Assembly (NCBI GenBank): GCA_045588675.1 | Contig: JAZNER010000016.1 | Span: forward strand, 32,889 to 96,888 | Length of the DNA: 64,000 nt | DNA from: SVTX01 sp045588675 | Lineage (GTDB): Bacteria > Bacillota > Clostridia > Oscillospirales > CAG-272 | Reading direction: 5' to 3' | Part shown: piece by piece, positions 50,565 through 58,937 of the stretch | Numbering within the stretch: position 1 is the stretch's first letter | How the letters are laid out: every line of letters starts with the position of its first letter | Made by a program: the position numbers and the translations under genes | Notes under the pieces: generated by a model | Told to the model about the DNA's origin: nothing | Databases searched by the model: none | The model's input: only the letters and a program-made list of their open reading frames with translations

Positions 50565-51869
50565 TTAAATCACGTAACAGCGAATTCCTTTGATCCTGCA
50601 GAAGTTCTTCAATTCTTCCACATAATCTCCGTAGCCTACCATCCAGTGATGTCCTATACCATTCGCCATGATCTCCTCGTTGATGTCCTCGACATTCTTG
50701 TCGAAACGTATCTTTACGGGGTTACCGGGGAATTCCATGCCACACGGAATAGCCTCGCCCCTCATTATCGCCATACGGAATTGGTCGCCGTGTCCGCAGA
50801 TGTTAACGGCGGTAACTGTACCGGATTTCATAAGGAAGCGGCTGCACACGCCTGTTTCAGCAAGACGAACAGGTGCCAGCTCAATATCTCCCTCTGCAAT
50901 CGAAAATCCTGAAGATCCGCAGTGTGCGAACAAAATCGTATTTGCTTTCTCGTCAAGGTAAAGAAGGTCGGTATTGTTGACAGGCTTTTCACTAAGCTCA
51001 TACAACAGCTTCATAGTAAGGGCATTTGTCACATCTCCCTCGCAGGAAGCAACTACGCCCTCCTCTGCAAGAATAGAATATCCAAGGCACACCTTGCCCA
51101 TATATGTCGTATAACACTTTACAGACAACGCCTCAAGCGCATATTCGTCTGCTAATGCGCGCATAGCTCCGTAATACTTCATAGATTCAAGCATATCGGC
51201 TTTGGAGGACAAAACCTTACAGGGCCTCAGCATATCCTTCTTTTCTTCAAGAAGTGCTGCGGCAGCCTCGTCAGACATAGCAGCAACCTTTTCAGTCATT
51301 TCCTTCTCGTCAAGGTTGACAACTCTCGCACCAAGCTTCTGCTTGATTGAAAATTCGTCGTAAGCAATTTCGGTCATTCCCTTTACACGTCCGCCGATAG
51401 CTCCGATTCTCACCTTGCCCATGCAATTTGCCAGTGAGTAGGCAGTCGCTATCTGCTTAGTCTTTCTTGCGCATTTTTCATCATCGGCGTCACCGTAAAC
51501 GAACTCATAGGTTTTTCCAATGTCGGTAAATACCGCGCCGATCTGATGAGCGCAACACAAAGATCCGGTATCAAACGCAGGGAATGCGCGCAGAATTACC
51601 GGCTTATCAATATATGAGAGCAGGTCCAACAAATGATGATCCTCGCTCCAGGTAGCAATACATATCAAAAGCACGTCCGCATCCATCTGCTTCAATACGT
51701 CTGCCGCTTTTTTAACAGTTTCCAAGTCGTGCATGACAACGCCTGCATTGCTGCAGTCCACGCCCATTCCGACCAAAGTGTCCACCGTTTGATTTAACAA
51801 ATTCTCGGCATTGTCAAAGCCCACCTCAAAAGGACAGGCAAGACCTACCGCCGCAATATTTGCTTTCAT
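50565..51869 (-). CDS. L-fucose/L-arabinose isomerase family protein
   Basis: 434-residue protein with the fold of the L-fucose isomerase family: an N-terminal domain with VGLACPFEVGFDNAENLL, a middle domain with LRAFPAFDTGSLCCAH and GAIGGRVKGMTE, and a C-terminal domain with HCGSSGFSIAEGDIELAPVR and GHGDQFRMAIMRGEAIP. It would interconvert an aldose and a ketose with Mn2+. It is shorter than true FucI (about 590 residues), so the sugar cannot be named. It is last in a four-gene operon with a deacetylase and two other isomerase-like genes. AAAGGAG precedes the ATG. Confidence 0.85.
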   Translation of the reverse strand: MKANIAAVGLACPFEVGFDNAENLLNQTVDTLVGMGVDCSNAGVVMHDLETVKKAADVLKQMDADVLLICIATWSEDHHLLDLLSYIDKPVILRAFPAFDTGSLCCAHQIGAVFTDIGKTYEFVYGDADDEKCARKTKQIATAYSLANCMGKVRIGAIGGRVKGMTEIAYDEFSIKQKLGARVVNLDEKEMTEKVAAMSDEAAAALLEEKKDMLRPCKVLSSKADMLESMKYYGAMRALADEYALEALSVKCYTTYMGKVCLGYSILAEEGVVASCEGDVTNALTMKLLYELSEKPVNNTDLLYLDEKANTILFAHCGSSGFSIAEGDIELAPVRLAETGVCSRFLMKSGTVTAVNICGHGDQFRMAIMRGEAIPCGMEFPGNPVKIRFDKNVEDINEEIMANGIGHHWMVGYGDYVEELKNFCRIKGIRCYVI

Positions 51870-51977
51870 TCGATCGTTCTCCTTTCATTCTACCCGGTAT
51901 AGCTTCCAGGTCTCTTTATGCTCCGCACTCTCTTTAAGTGCGGTGGGGTTCTCTTTCTTACGGTTTAACGGGGCGAA

Positions 51978-52694
51978 TTAAGGAAGCACGCGGTAAGGCA
52001 CTACGCGGAACGCATCATTTGCCATACGGAAGCCCTCAGCATATTCTACGCCGCACTGAATACCTCTGTATCTTGACTGAGTATAATACTGCTCGAGGAA
52101 GTTCTTACCCGTCAGCGAATCCTTATAATTAGCCTGCATCCACTCCACTTGGCTCTTGTGCTCGCTGCACATCGCCATCTTTGTTTCTATTGTATCGGTA
52201 ATATCAACATAATCGGTAGGAATGAAGCCAAGACCGTTTGCGGGCTCGAAGTAAGCAATTATCGGAATCTTATCGTGTGGGGCATTTCTCGTCTGGATCT
52301 TTGCGATAGGAATCATCACGGCAATATCGTTGATGATCTTGCTCGTCAATTCGTGGTCGGGATTGTAATCCTCGGGATTGTGTGTCAAAATAACATCTGC
52401 CTTGCAGTATCTTACAAGATCTATAAAGGCAAGTCTTGCATTCTTATCCTCATAGAACATTTCATCGTCATAGTCAAGACAAATGTACTCTGCACCGATA
52501 TGAGCCGCTGCTCTTCTTGCCTCTTCCTTACGAATGGCAGCGATCTCATCCATAGGTAGTGTTGCAGAGCCGATATTTCCGTTAGTTGCCGTTGCCGTAA
52601 ACACCTTGTGTCCCTGTTTTGCATATTTTGCCAGAGTTCCGCCACAATTGATTTCAACGTCGTCGGGATGTGCTCCGATTGCCAGAATATTCAT
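51978..52694 (-). CDS. PIG-L family zinc deacetylase
   Basis: 238-residue PIG-L/LmbE deacetylase. The zinc motif AHPDDVEINCGGT near residue 8 and the second histidine in ILTHNPEDYNPDHE are complete. The family removes acetyl groups from N-acetylglucosamine conjugates such as BshB substrates or GlcNAc-inositol. Inside this isomerase operon it probably deacetylates an amino sugar or acetylated sugar before isomerisation. It contains no bacillithiol partner gene nearby. AAAGGAG precedes the ATG. Confidence 0.92.
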   Translation of the reverse strand: MNILAIGAHPDDVEINCGGTLAKYAKQGHKVFTATATNGNIGSATLPMDEIAAIRKEEARRAAAHIGAEYICLDYDDEMFYEDKNARLAFIDLVRYCKADVILTHNPEDYNPDHELTSKIINDIAVMIPIAKIQTRNAPHDKIPIIAYFEPANGLGFIPTDYVDITDTIETKMAMCSEHKSQVEWMQANYKDSLTGKNFLEQYYTQSRYRGIQCGVEYAEGFRMANDAFRVVPYRVLP

Positions 52695-52752
52695 AATAGT
52701 TTCTCCTTTTTTACTTAAAAATATATTGGATTTTAATATTATAATTCTATCA

Positions 52753-53415
52753 TTATAATTCGTTTGTTAACAAAAATTCTGCCGGAACGTCCTCGTCAAT
52801 ATCCGAAAATCTTCCGGTAGGCTCATAGAAGCAGTTGTCGTTGACATCGTCGTTACACATCGACACCTCGCCAACGAGCACCTTTCCCTTACCCTCTTCG
52901 CCCCAGAAGCTGTGATACAGACCCTGCTGCATAGTGATGCTCTGTCCGGGCTCAAGGCGAAGCACTGTTCCTGCCGGCACTGTGTACTTGCGCGAATCCG
53001 AATAAACGGTAACATCAGATGTGCGATCCAGTTCGTTATCCACACTGTTGTACACCTGAACCATCAGGTTTCCGCCTCCGCGATTGATAATGTCCTCCAT
53101 CTTGCTCCAATGGAAGTGCATCGGTGTTACCTGTCCTTCCTCAACGACCATGATTTTTTCGGCGTAAGGCTTTGCATACTTTCCAAAGCAACCATTGCGA
53201 ATAGTCATCAGGAAAAGACCCTTTTTATGAAAATCTCCGCTGCCAAAGTCGGTGACATCCCATCCGATCTGACAGTCCTTCATCTCTGCATATTCATCAG
53301 AACGGTTTTTCCATTGCTCAATCGTCCAATATGCAAATGGCGGCAGCTTAAATCCCTTTTCCTCGATGAAGCTTCTGTTTTCTTGAATCAGCTGATTCAG
53401 CTCACTTCTTTTCAC
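52753..53415 (-). CDS. D-lyxose/D-mannose isomerase family (DUF1498) cupin
   Basis: 220-residue cupin isomerase of the D-lyxose isomerase family, enzymes that interconvert D-lyxose/D-xylulose or D-mannose/D-fructose with Mn2+. The metal ligands are visible as TPMHFHWSKMEDI (two His and a Glu) and the later GLYHSFWGE (His). The N-terminal helix bundle (RSELNQLIQENRSFIEEKGFKLPPFAYWT) is typical. Translation starts at GTG after a GGGGG ribosome site. It lies 58 bp before the PIG-L gene. Confidence 0.9.
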   Translation of the reverse strand: MKRSELNQLIQENRSFIEEKGFKLPPFAYWTIEQWKNRSDEYAEMKDCQIGWDVTDFGSGDFHKKGLFLMTIRNGCFGKYAKPYAEKIMVVEEGQVTPMHFHWSKMEDIINRGGGNLMVQVYNSVDNELDRTSDVTVYSDSRKYTVPAGTVLRLEPGQSITMQQGLYHSFWGEEGKGKVLVGEVSMCNDDVNDNCFYEPTGRFSDIDEDVPAEFLLTNEL

Positions 53416-53556
53416 TACAAATTCCCCCTATTATTTTTTCAAGCGTGATCTTTGAGTACGGATTTACAAGCTCCACACTCTCCCGGACATATAAAATTAT
53501 CAGTGCATATAAAGCCCAAGCTTTTATCACGCGTATTGTTTTCTTTTGTACAAAAC

Positions 53557-53580
53557 GGGGGCGCAGATAGCCGCGCCCCC
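53557..53580 (-). terminator. Hairpin between the long ManA-like gene and the lyxose isomerase gene
   Basis: GGGGGCGC and GCGCCCCC arms, 12 bp past the stop of the ManA-like gene, followed on the minus strand by GTTTTGT. It could be a partial terminator that lowers expression of the three genes downstream. Confidence 0.6.
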
Positions 53581-53591
53581 AATGAACCCTA

Positions 53592-55394
53592 TTATTTCAT
53601 GTAGAAAATTACACAGGTGCAGAAGCTTCCGTCTTCCGAAATAATTTCGTAATCTCCGAAGTTAGCAGGAATAGCAACACACTGCAAACGCTCGATGCTG
53701 GTTGACAGCTCGGGGTTCGACTTGCTGCGAATGGTAACGTTATGACCAACGGTCAATGTTACGATCTGAAGGTGCTCGCCTGAGGTAGTATATTCTCCAC
53801 GATTATCAAAATAGATTCTTTCGATATCGAAAGGCATTTCGGGAAGGCTGGAGAACTTATCCATCCAATATTCTTTTGTCCAGGTTGTTACCTCTGCTCT
53901 TGCACGCAGGTGATCCTTAACATAGTTCTCACGACGCCAGTGCTCGTTGTCAAATGCATGGTTCAAGTGCATCTTCAAGGGCTTGCCTGTCATTGTCTTC
54001 TTATTGTCATCCCAAGAGTTACGTGCAAAGTCATACTGGAAGAATGAATATTCAGTTCCCGCGATAGAGGGGCTGGTATCCATTTCAAGTACCATCTGGT
54101 TACCACCGTGACCGTGTGTAGTTCCGGGGGGAATCAGATACAAATCACCCACATTGGATTTCCAGTTGCAGATGTATTCTTTCCAGTCCTCGATAGGAAG
54201 AAGGTTGTTGGATTCGTAGCACTTGTTCTCAAATGCTTCGAGGTCGCAGTTTTCCTTAAAGCCCATCCAAGTGTTCGCGCCCTCGTAAGCCTCAGCTATG
54301 TAGTATGTTTCGTATCTTCCGAGAGGCTCGTTGAAGTGGCTCTTTACGTAACGGCTGCTGGGGTGGTTGTGAATAGGCATTGAGATACGCTCAGCGGGCT
54401 GCTTGTCCGGGAAGTATCCGTCGTCAAGCCAAATATCAAGAGGCCAGAGGTCAGGATAATTTGTGGACATATACTCACCTGTAACCTCTTTGTTGTGCTT
54501 GAGAAGGTTGATGAGCGGGAAATTGAGCATCTTTTCTGCGCCGAAGTCAATTACTACAGACATTTCGGGACCGGACATCTTGTTCCATGCAGAAATCTCA
54601 AGACCCTTGATATCCCAAAGGTCCTTATGACGGTAAGCACCCCAAGGACCGGGCTGGAAGATCTGTACCTGCTTGATAGGATACTTAACAGCTGTTGCTA
54701 CGATTTCATCGTATCCGGCCTTAGTAACCAACTTCAAGTCCTCAAGATCATACGCTTCAAGGTAGAAGTTCATCTGACCGAACATATATTTCTTATGACG
54801 CCACAAGAGATAGAAGTCATTGTAGTGGTATTCCTTCCAGTTGTACCACTCGGGAGCCTCGGTGTAACCGAAGGGGATAAGCTCACCCTCCCACATCTTA
54901 AGCTCAAGGCGCTGCATTGTGGTATCAAAATAGAATACTACCTCATAAGCATCGCGCAACTCGGGAGTTGCAGAGCCCGCGCCGTAAACTACGGTAGGCT
55001 TATCAGCTTTTGCAAGCTTCGCGCTCATGCTCTTAACAGCATCCTTATCCTGAATGTCAGAGATCACGCCCTCACCGTTAACGTAGCCGAAGCCGGGGTC
55101 ATCGGTTATGTAGGGCTGCTTGTACTCTGCAAGTGCCTCCTTGGATATGTACAAGGTGCTTGCGTCAACAAAGTCGCAAGCGACACCGCGCTTTTCCAAT
55201 TCCTTTGCAACGAAGCCGACGATTGCCTGATAATCGACACCGTACCAGCCGTCGAAAGCTACGGTCTTCGCGTTCTGAATCTTGTCAGCAAGGAACTTAA
55301 CAACTTTGTCTGTTCCGAACACTGCTGAATCTTTTGTTGCCTGACTTACCTTAATGACGTTTTCGGCATTATGCTTGTCTTCATATAATGGCAT
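53592..55394 (-). CDS. Long class I mannose-6-phosphate isomerase-like protein
   Basis: 600-residue protein, nearly twice the size of a normal class I phosphomannose isomerase. The C-terminal two thirds hold the cupin metal site (PIHNHPSSRYVKSHF, a Glu in ETYYIAE, and IPPGTTHGHGGNQMVLEMDT). The N-terminal part (about residues 20-190; TVAFDGWYGVDYQAIV and PTVVYGAGSATPELRDAYEVVFYFD) resembles a nucleoside-kinase-type fold, but its P-loop position has no GKS/GKT, so it is probably non-catalytic. The substrate is presumably a sugar or sugar phosphate of this operon. AGGAGG precedes the ATG. Confidence 0.85.
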   Translation of the reverse strand: MPLYEDKHNAENVIKVSQATKDSAVFGTDKVVKFLADKIQNAKTVAFDGWYGVDYQAIVGFVAKELEKRGVACDFVDASTLYISKEALAEYKQPYITDDPGFGYVNGEGVISDIQDKDAVKSMSAKLAKADKPTVVYGAGSATPELRDAYEVVFYFDTTMQRLELKMWEGELIPFGYTEAPEWYNWKEYHYNDFYLLWRHKKYMFGQMNFYLEAYDLEDLKLVTKAGYDEIVATAVKYPIKQVQIFQPGPWGAYRHKDLWDIKGLEISAWNKMSGPEMSVVIDFGAEKMLNFPLINLLKHNKEVTGEYMSTNYPDLWPLDIWLDDGYFPDKQPAERISMPIHNHPSSRYVKSHFNEPLGRYETYYIAEAYEGANTWMGFKENCDLEAFENKCYESNNLLPIEDWKEYICNWKSNVGDLYLIPPGTTHGHGGNQMVLEMDTSPSIAGTEYSFFQYDFARNSWDDNKKTMTGKPLKMHLNHAFDNEHWRRENYVKDHLRARAEVTTWTKEYWMDKFSSLPEMPFDIERIYFDNRGEYTTSGEHLQIVTLTVGHNVTIRSKSNPELSTSIERLQCVAIPANFGDYEIISEDGSFCTCVIFYMK

Positions 55395-55431
55395 TTTAAT
55401 TTCCTCCTATATATAAAAATTTATATAATTC

Positions 55432-55460
55432 ATTATACCTTTTTGCCGCGATTTTGAAAA
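55432..55460 (-). promoter_or_regulatory. Weak promoter of the isomerase operon
   Basis: TATAAT -10 (55432-55437) with a poor TTTTCA -35 (55455-55460) at 17 bp on the minus strand. A weak -35 next to a divergent AraC-type gene is typical of activator-dependent promoters. Confidence 0.6.
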
Positions 55461-55532
55461 TGAACATTCTTCCCTAATTATTGCACTATTTTCCTGCGCG
55501 AGATAAAAAGTCATTTAAAATACAGATTCTTC

Positions 55533-55561
55533 TTGCAAAATCGTGTTTTTTGTGTTATAAT
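55533..55561 (+). promoter_or_regulatory. Promoter of the AraC-type regulator gene
   Basis: TTGCAA (55533-55538) and TATAAT (55556-55561), 17 bp apart. The start of transcription would be near 55568, which rules out the ATG at 55565 as the start codon of the regulator. Confidence 0.8.
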
Positions 55562-55588
55562 AGTATGCGTGAGAAGGAGGTGGGCATT

Positions 55589-56404
55589 TTGTTAGTTAAT
55601 TACAATATGGAAAAGCTAAAGAGCATCATGCAGGATCTGTGCGCGGTGACCGGCATCAATTTCGAAATTCTGGATGCCAATTTTCATTTTCTCTACCGTT
55701 GTAAAAACGAGTCGCCGTTCTGCAAAGCCATACAAAACACATCAATAGGTGCGAACAAATGCCTCTGCTCCGACACCAGCATTTTAGAGGAATGTAAGCA
55801 AAGCCGTTCCTTTCAATCCCATATCTGTCACGCGGGACTCACCGATGCCGCAACGCCTATCATAAAAAACGACGTCATCGTGGGATACATCATTACAGGG
55901 CCTATCCGCACCGTTTTTACACCTGATGAGATCCGCGAAAAGCTTTCATGGATGAGCGAAAATATTTCGCAGCTCCTCGAATTTTATGAGGATATCCCCT
56001 CTTTTTCAAATGATCGCATAGACAGCCTGAGCAATCTTCTCTCGCACATTCTCTTCGAGAATGCCATTGAGATAGATTACAGTGATTTTATTTCCTTTGC
56101 AACCACATATATCAAGGACAACCTGAGCAACGATCTGAGCATCCCCAATCTTTGCGCCACACTTCACGTTTCCAAAAACGTTCTCTACAAAAGCTTTCAC
56201 GAAAACCGTGGCTGTACCGTCACCGAATATATCAACCGACAGCGCATCAAGCAGGCACAAAAGCTTTTGCGCGAAACCGACACTCCGATATATCACATCG
56301 CCGCCTCAGTCGGACTTTCGAACTATACCTATTTTTGCAGATTGTTCAAGAAGATAACCGGACTTTCTCCTATCGTTTACCGCAATAACATATCAATAAC
56401 ATAA
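55589..56404 (+). CDS. AraC family regulator with PocR sensor domain
   Basis: 271-residue activator. An N-terminal PocR domain (about residues 7-130; SPFCKAIQNTSIGANKCLCSD and SHICHAGLTDAATPII) precedes a two-HTH AraC domain (DLSIPNLCATLHVSKNVLYKSFHEN and PIYHIAASVGLSNYTYFCRLFKKITGLSP). Salmonella PocR, with this sensor domain, activates the pdu/cob genes in response to 1,2-propanediol. The start is set at TTG 55589 with GGAGG 8 bp upstream; ATG at 55607 is the alternative. It is divergent from the isomerase operon and probably controls it. Confidence 0.88.
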   Translation: MLVNYNMEKLKSIMQDLCAVTGINFEILDANFHFLYRCKNESPFCKAIQNTSIGANKCLCSDTSILEECKQSRSFQSHICHAGLTDAATPIIKNDVIVGYIITGPIRTVFTPDEIREKLSWMSENISQLLEFYEDIPSFSNDRIDSLSNLLSHILFENAIEIDYSDFISFATTYIKDNLSNDLSIPNLCATLHVSKNVLYKSFHENRGCTVTEYINRQRIKQAQKLLRETDTPIYHIAASVGLSNYTYFCRLFKKITGLSPIVYRNNISIT

Positions 56405-56459
56405 GCATTAAAAAGCAAAACAACCTACAATTTAAATTGCTGATTTTTGCCAAAAGCGG

Positions 56460-56488
56460 TTGACATGATGCCGAAAATTTGCTAATAT
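56460..56488 (+). promoter_or_regulatory. Promoter of the PfkB-family kinase gene
   Basis: TTGACA (56460-56465) and TAATAT (56483-56488) with a 17-bp spacer. A leader of about 210 nt with no recognised structure separates it from the start codon at 56703. Confidence 0.65.
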
Positions 56489-56702
56489 TAAATAACGATT
56501 ACAATTTTTAAAAACATTTCAAGCATTTCAATTCCACTTTGTTTTTCCTTGCTTTAATTTAACAATAACAAGGAAAGAATTTCATCTTTGTAAAAATTTT
56601 AAAAAATTATAAAAATTTATTATGGCTTACTTATCAACAACTAAGGGCACTGCCCTCAAAACCCCAAATGCGATAAGCGGTCAGAAGGAGAGGACAACTA
56701 AT

Positions 56703-57668
56703 ATGAGTCAAAAAACAGGTATTGCCGTAGCAGGAACTGTTCTCGTTGATAAATTGAACGAGATAAGTGCCTATCCCGCATCGGGCGAGTTAACAAAAAT
56801 ATTATCGGTGTCCCGCGCTGTTGGCGGATGTGTTCCCAACGTAGGCATCGATATAAAGAGAGTCGATCCCACTATACCCGTCAAGGCGGTAGGAAAGATA
56901 GGAAAAGATTCTGAGGGCGATTTTCTCGTAAGCACTCTTGAAGAAAACGGCGTTGACGCGTCGCTTCTCGCGCGCGGAGAAGAACCCACCAGCTTTACAG
57001 ACGTTATGAGCATAGTGGGAGGTCAGAGAACCTTCTTTACATACCCCGGTGCTTGTGCGGATTTTGGAGTAGCAGATGTCGATTTTGAAAATCTTGATGT
57101 CAAGATGCTTCACCTCGGATATTTTCTGCTTCTTGACAAGGTAGATGCGGGAGAGGGCGAGCTGATACTGAAAAAGGCAAAGGAGCGCGGAATAAAAACC
57201 TCCATCGACCTCGTCAGCGAGAACAGCAACCGCTATCATATAGTCAAGGATTGCTTAAAATATACCGACAACGTGATAATCAACGAGCTTGAAGCGGGAA
57301 TGATCGCGGGCATTGAGCCAAAACACGAAAATCTCGAAAAAATTGCACGCGCCATCAAAGATATGGGCGTTTCCGAGCGAGTTATAATCCATATGCCCGA
57401 AACAGGCGTTTGTCTTTCCGACAACGGCTTCTTTGAGCTTCCCTCATGGGAGCTGCCCCGTGGCTTTATCAAGGGTAAGACGGGCGCGGGCGACGCGTTC
57501 TGCGCAGGCGCACTTATTGGTATTTACCGCGGTCTTGACGAAATGGGAATACTTACTCTCGCGTCAAAGGCGGCAACTGCATCTCTTGCAGCTCCTGATG
57601 CTATCGGCGGAATGATGAGTGAAGATAAGATCGACGAGATGCTCAGAGAAATGAATATCGATTTTTAA
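56703..57668 (+). CDS. PfkB/ribokinase family carbohydrate kinase
   Basis: 321-residue sugar kinase. AVGGCVPNVGIDIKRV near residue 40 is the substrate-side motif, and KGKTGAGDAFCAGALIG near residue 258 holds the anion hole and catalytic Asp. The start at 56703 (MSQKTGIAVAGTVLVDKL) follows GAAGGAGAGG; the in-frame stretch before it is unlike the family. It has its own promoter downstream of the AraC-type gene and would phosphorylate the ketose or other sugar made by the isomerase cluster. The exact substrate is not readable. Confidence 0.9.
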   Translation: MSQKTGIAVAGTVLVDKLNEISAYPASGELTKILSVSRAVGGCVPNVGIDIKRVDPTIPVKAVGKIGKDSEGDFLVSTLEENGVDASLLARGEEPTSFTDVMSIVGGQRTFFTYPGACADFGVADVDFENLDVKMLHLGYFLLLDKVDAGEGELILKKAKERGIKTSIDLVSENSNRYHIVKDCLKYTDNVIINELEAGMIAGIEPKHENLEKIARAIKDMGVSERVIIHMPETGVCLSDNGFFELPSWELPRGFIKGKTGAGDAFCAGALIGIYRGLDEMGILTLASKAATASLAAPDAIGGMMSEDKIDEMLREMNIDF

Positions 57669-57795
57669 TAGCAGTGAAAAAATTGCTTTAAAAATTAAAT
57701 TATGTATTAAAAATCCAATATTGGACACATAAAGACAGTTGTAAAAGAAAGATAGCTTCTTCAGTCGTGCTGAAAAGCGTGACAGATAAAACAGC

Positions 57796-57836
57796 AATGG
57801 GAGGAAACCATTTCAATGAATGGTTTCCTCCCATTT
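57796..57836 (+). terminator. Terminator after the PfkB-family kinase
   Basis: AATGGGAGGAAACCATT and AATGGTTTCCTCCCATT form a perfect 17-bp stem with a TCAATG-type loop, followed by TTTG. It lies about 130 bp after the kinase stop. Confidence 0.75.
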
Positions 57837-57921
57837 TGTCGTATATTCTCGTGAAATTTTTCAAAAAATCGGTCTGTGCACGACCAAAGCTTAAAGTCTG
57901 CTCTTTAAAAGGTGCGTTTAA

Positions 57922-58077
57922 TTACTCTTCCTTCTCAAAAGCATCCTTGCCAAGTCCGCAAACAGGACATTCAAAGTCTTCGGGAACTTCTTCCCAAGGC
58001 GTGCCGGGGGCGATATCGTTGTCGGGATCACCAAGAGCAGGATCGTATTCATAACCACAGGGACAAACGTATTTCAT
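57922..58077 (-). CDS. Rubredoxin with a CxC first knuckle
   Basis: 51-residue rubredoxin, a one-iron electron carrier: MKYVCPCGYEYDPALGDPDN, then IAPGTPWEEVP and ECPVCGLGKDAF. The second knuckle is the normal CPVCG. The first reads Cys-Pro-Cys-Gly (Cys5, Cys7), one residue shorter than the usual CxxCG. The gene lies downstream of the reverse rubrerythrin gene on the same strand and would pass electrons to it in peroxide reduction. Confidence 0.9.
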   Translation of the reverse strand: MKYVCPCGYEYDPALGDPDNDIAPGTPWEEVPEDFECPVCGLGKDAFEKEE

Positions 58078-58200
58078 AGTGTTAATTCCTTTCATCATAA
58101 TGTAATTTTAGTATTGCCAGTTATGGCGGTTTTTATTTCAATTTTTGTGGAGAATAGCGGAATTGCACCACCAAAAGTCAGCCGCTCGGCTTCTCCGTGC

Positions 58201-58286
58201 AGGGCGGCAACGCTTTCTGCCGCCCAAATGAATTTATGTTGCCGCCACGGCGGGAGCCGCTTGGGGAACTTTTTGAAAAAGTTCCC
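58201..58286. repeat. Hairpin-rich intergenic repeat between rubrerythrin and rubredoxin
   Basis: Contains GGGCGGC/GCCGCCC (about 58201-58226) and a perfect palindrome GGGGAACTTTTT/GAAAAAGTTCCCC (58262-58286). The GAACTTTTT...AAAAAG core recurs at 59608-59630 and 59743-59760, so this is probably a small dispersed repeat family. It also may terminate or process the rubrerythrin transcript. Confidence 0.6.
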
Positions 58287-58305
58287 CGCTCGCATCCCTA
58301 AAATC

Positions 58306-58896
58306 TTATTTACCGAAGTATCTGTCGTGAAGACCCTTGAGAGCCTTGCCGTGTCTTGCTTCATCTCTTGCCATCTCGTGAACGGTGTCGTGGATAGCGT
58401 CAAGTCCGTTCTTCTTTGCGCAAGCTGCAAGATCAAACTTGCCCTGTGTTGCGCCGAATTCGCAATCAACTCTCCATGCGAGGTTGTCTTTTGTTGTAGC
58501 CTTCATATTGGGCTCGAGATCTGCGCCGAGAAGCTCTGCAAACTTTGCAGCGTGCTCTGCTTCCTCGTATGCTGCCTTTTCCCAATAAAGACCTATCTCG
58601 GGGTAGCCCTCGCGGTGAGCGATACGCGCCATGCAAAGATACATACCTACCTCGGAGCATTCTCCGTTGAAGTTCGCCATAAGCTGCTCAAAAATATACT
58701 TCTTATCCTCTTCGCTGATATCGGGGTTATTCTTTACGGTCTTTGCATAGATGCCGTACTCGTGCTCAGCCGCAAGAGGAGCGTCCTCCTGCATTTCCTT
58801 GAACTTTTCAGCAGGAACCTTACATACGGGGCATTTTTCGGGAGCTGCATCTCCCTCGTGAACATAACCGCAAACAGAACATACAAACTTTTTCAT
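58306..58896 (-). CDS. Reverse rubrerythrin
   Basis: 196-residue peroxide/oxygen-reducing enzyme of anaerobes. Unlike classic rubrerythrin, the rubredoxin domain comes first (CSVCGYVHEGDAAPEKCPVC, residues 6-25), followed by a four-helix di-iron domain with the carboxylate ligands (NGECSEVGMYL, KAAYEEAEHAAKF, ARDEARHGKALKG). Electrons come from NADH through rubredoxin, which is encoded downstream. An Rrf2-type regulator gene lies 41 bp upstream on the same strand, so the three genes probably form an oxidative-stress operon. Confidence 0.93.
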   Translation of the reverse strand: MKKFVCSVCGYVHEGDAAPEKCPVCKVPAEKFKEMQEDAPLAAEHEYGIYAKTVKNNPDISEEDKKYIFEQLMANFNGECSEVGMYLCMARIAHREGYPEIGLYWEKAAYEEAEHAAKFAELLGADLEPNMKATTKDNLAWRVDCEFGATQGKFDLAACAKKNGLDAIHDTVHEMARDEARHGKALKGLHDRYFGK

Positions 58897-58937
58897 AATT
58901 GAATTCTCCTTTAAGTAAATGATTTTTATTTTTTGAT

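Noticed and set aside
55565..55567. ATG at 55565 as the start of the AraC-type regulator
   Set aside because: It lies at the predicted transcription start, four bases past the -10 box, with no ribosome site; the TTG at 55589 after GGAGG is better.
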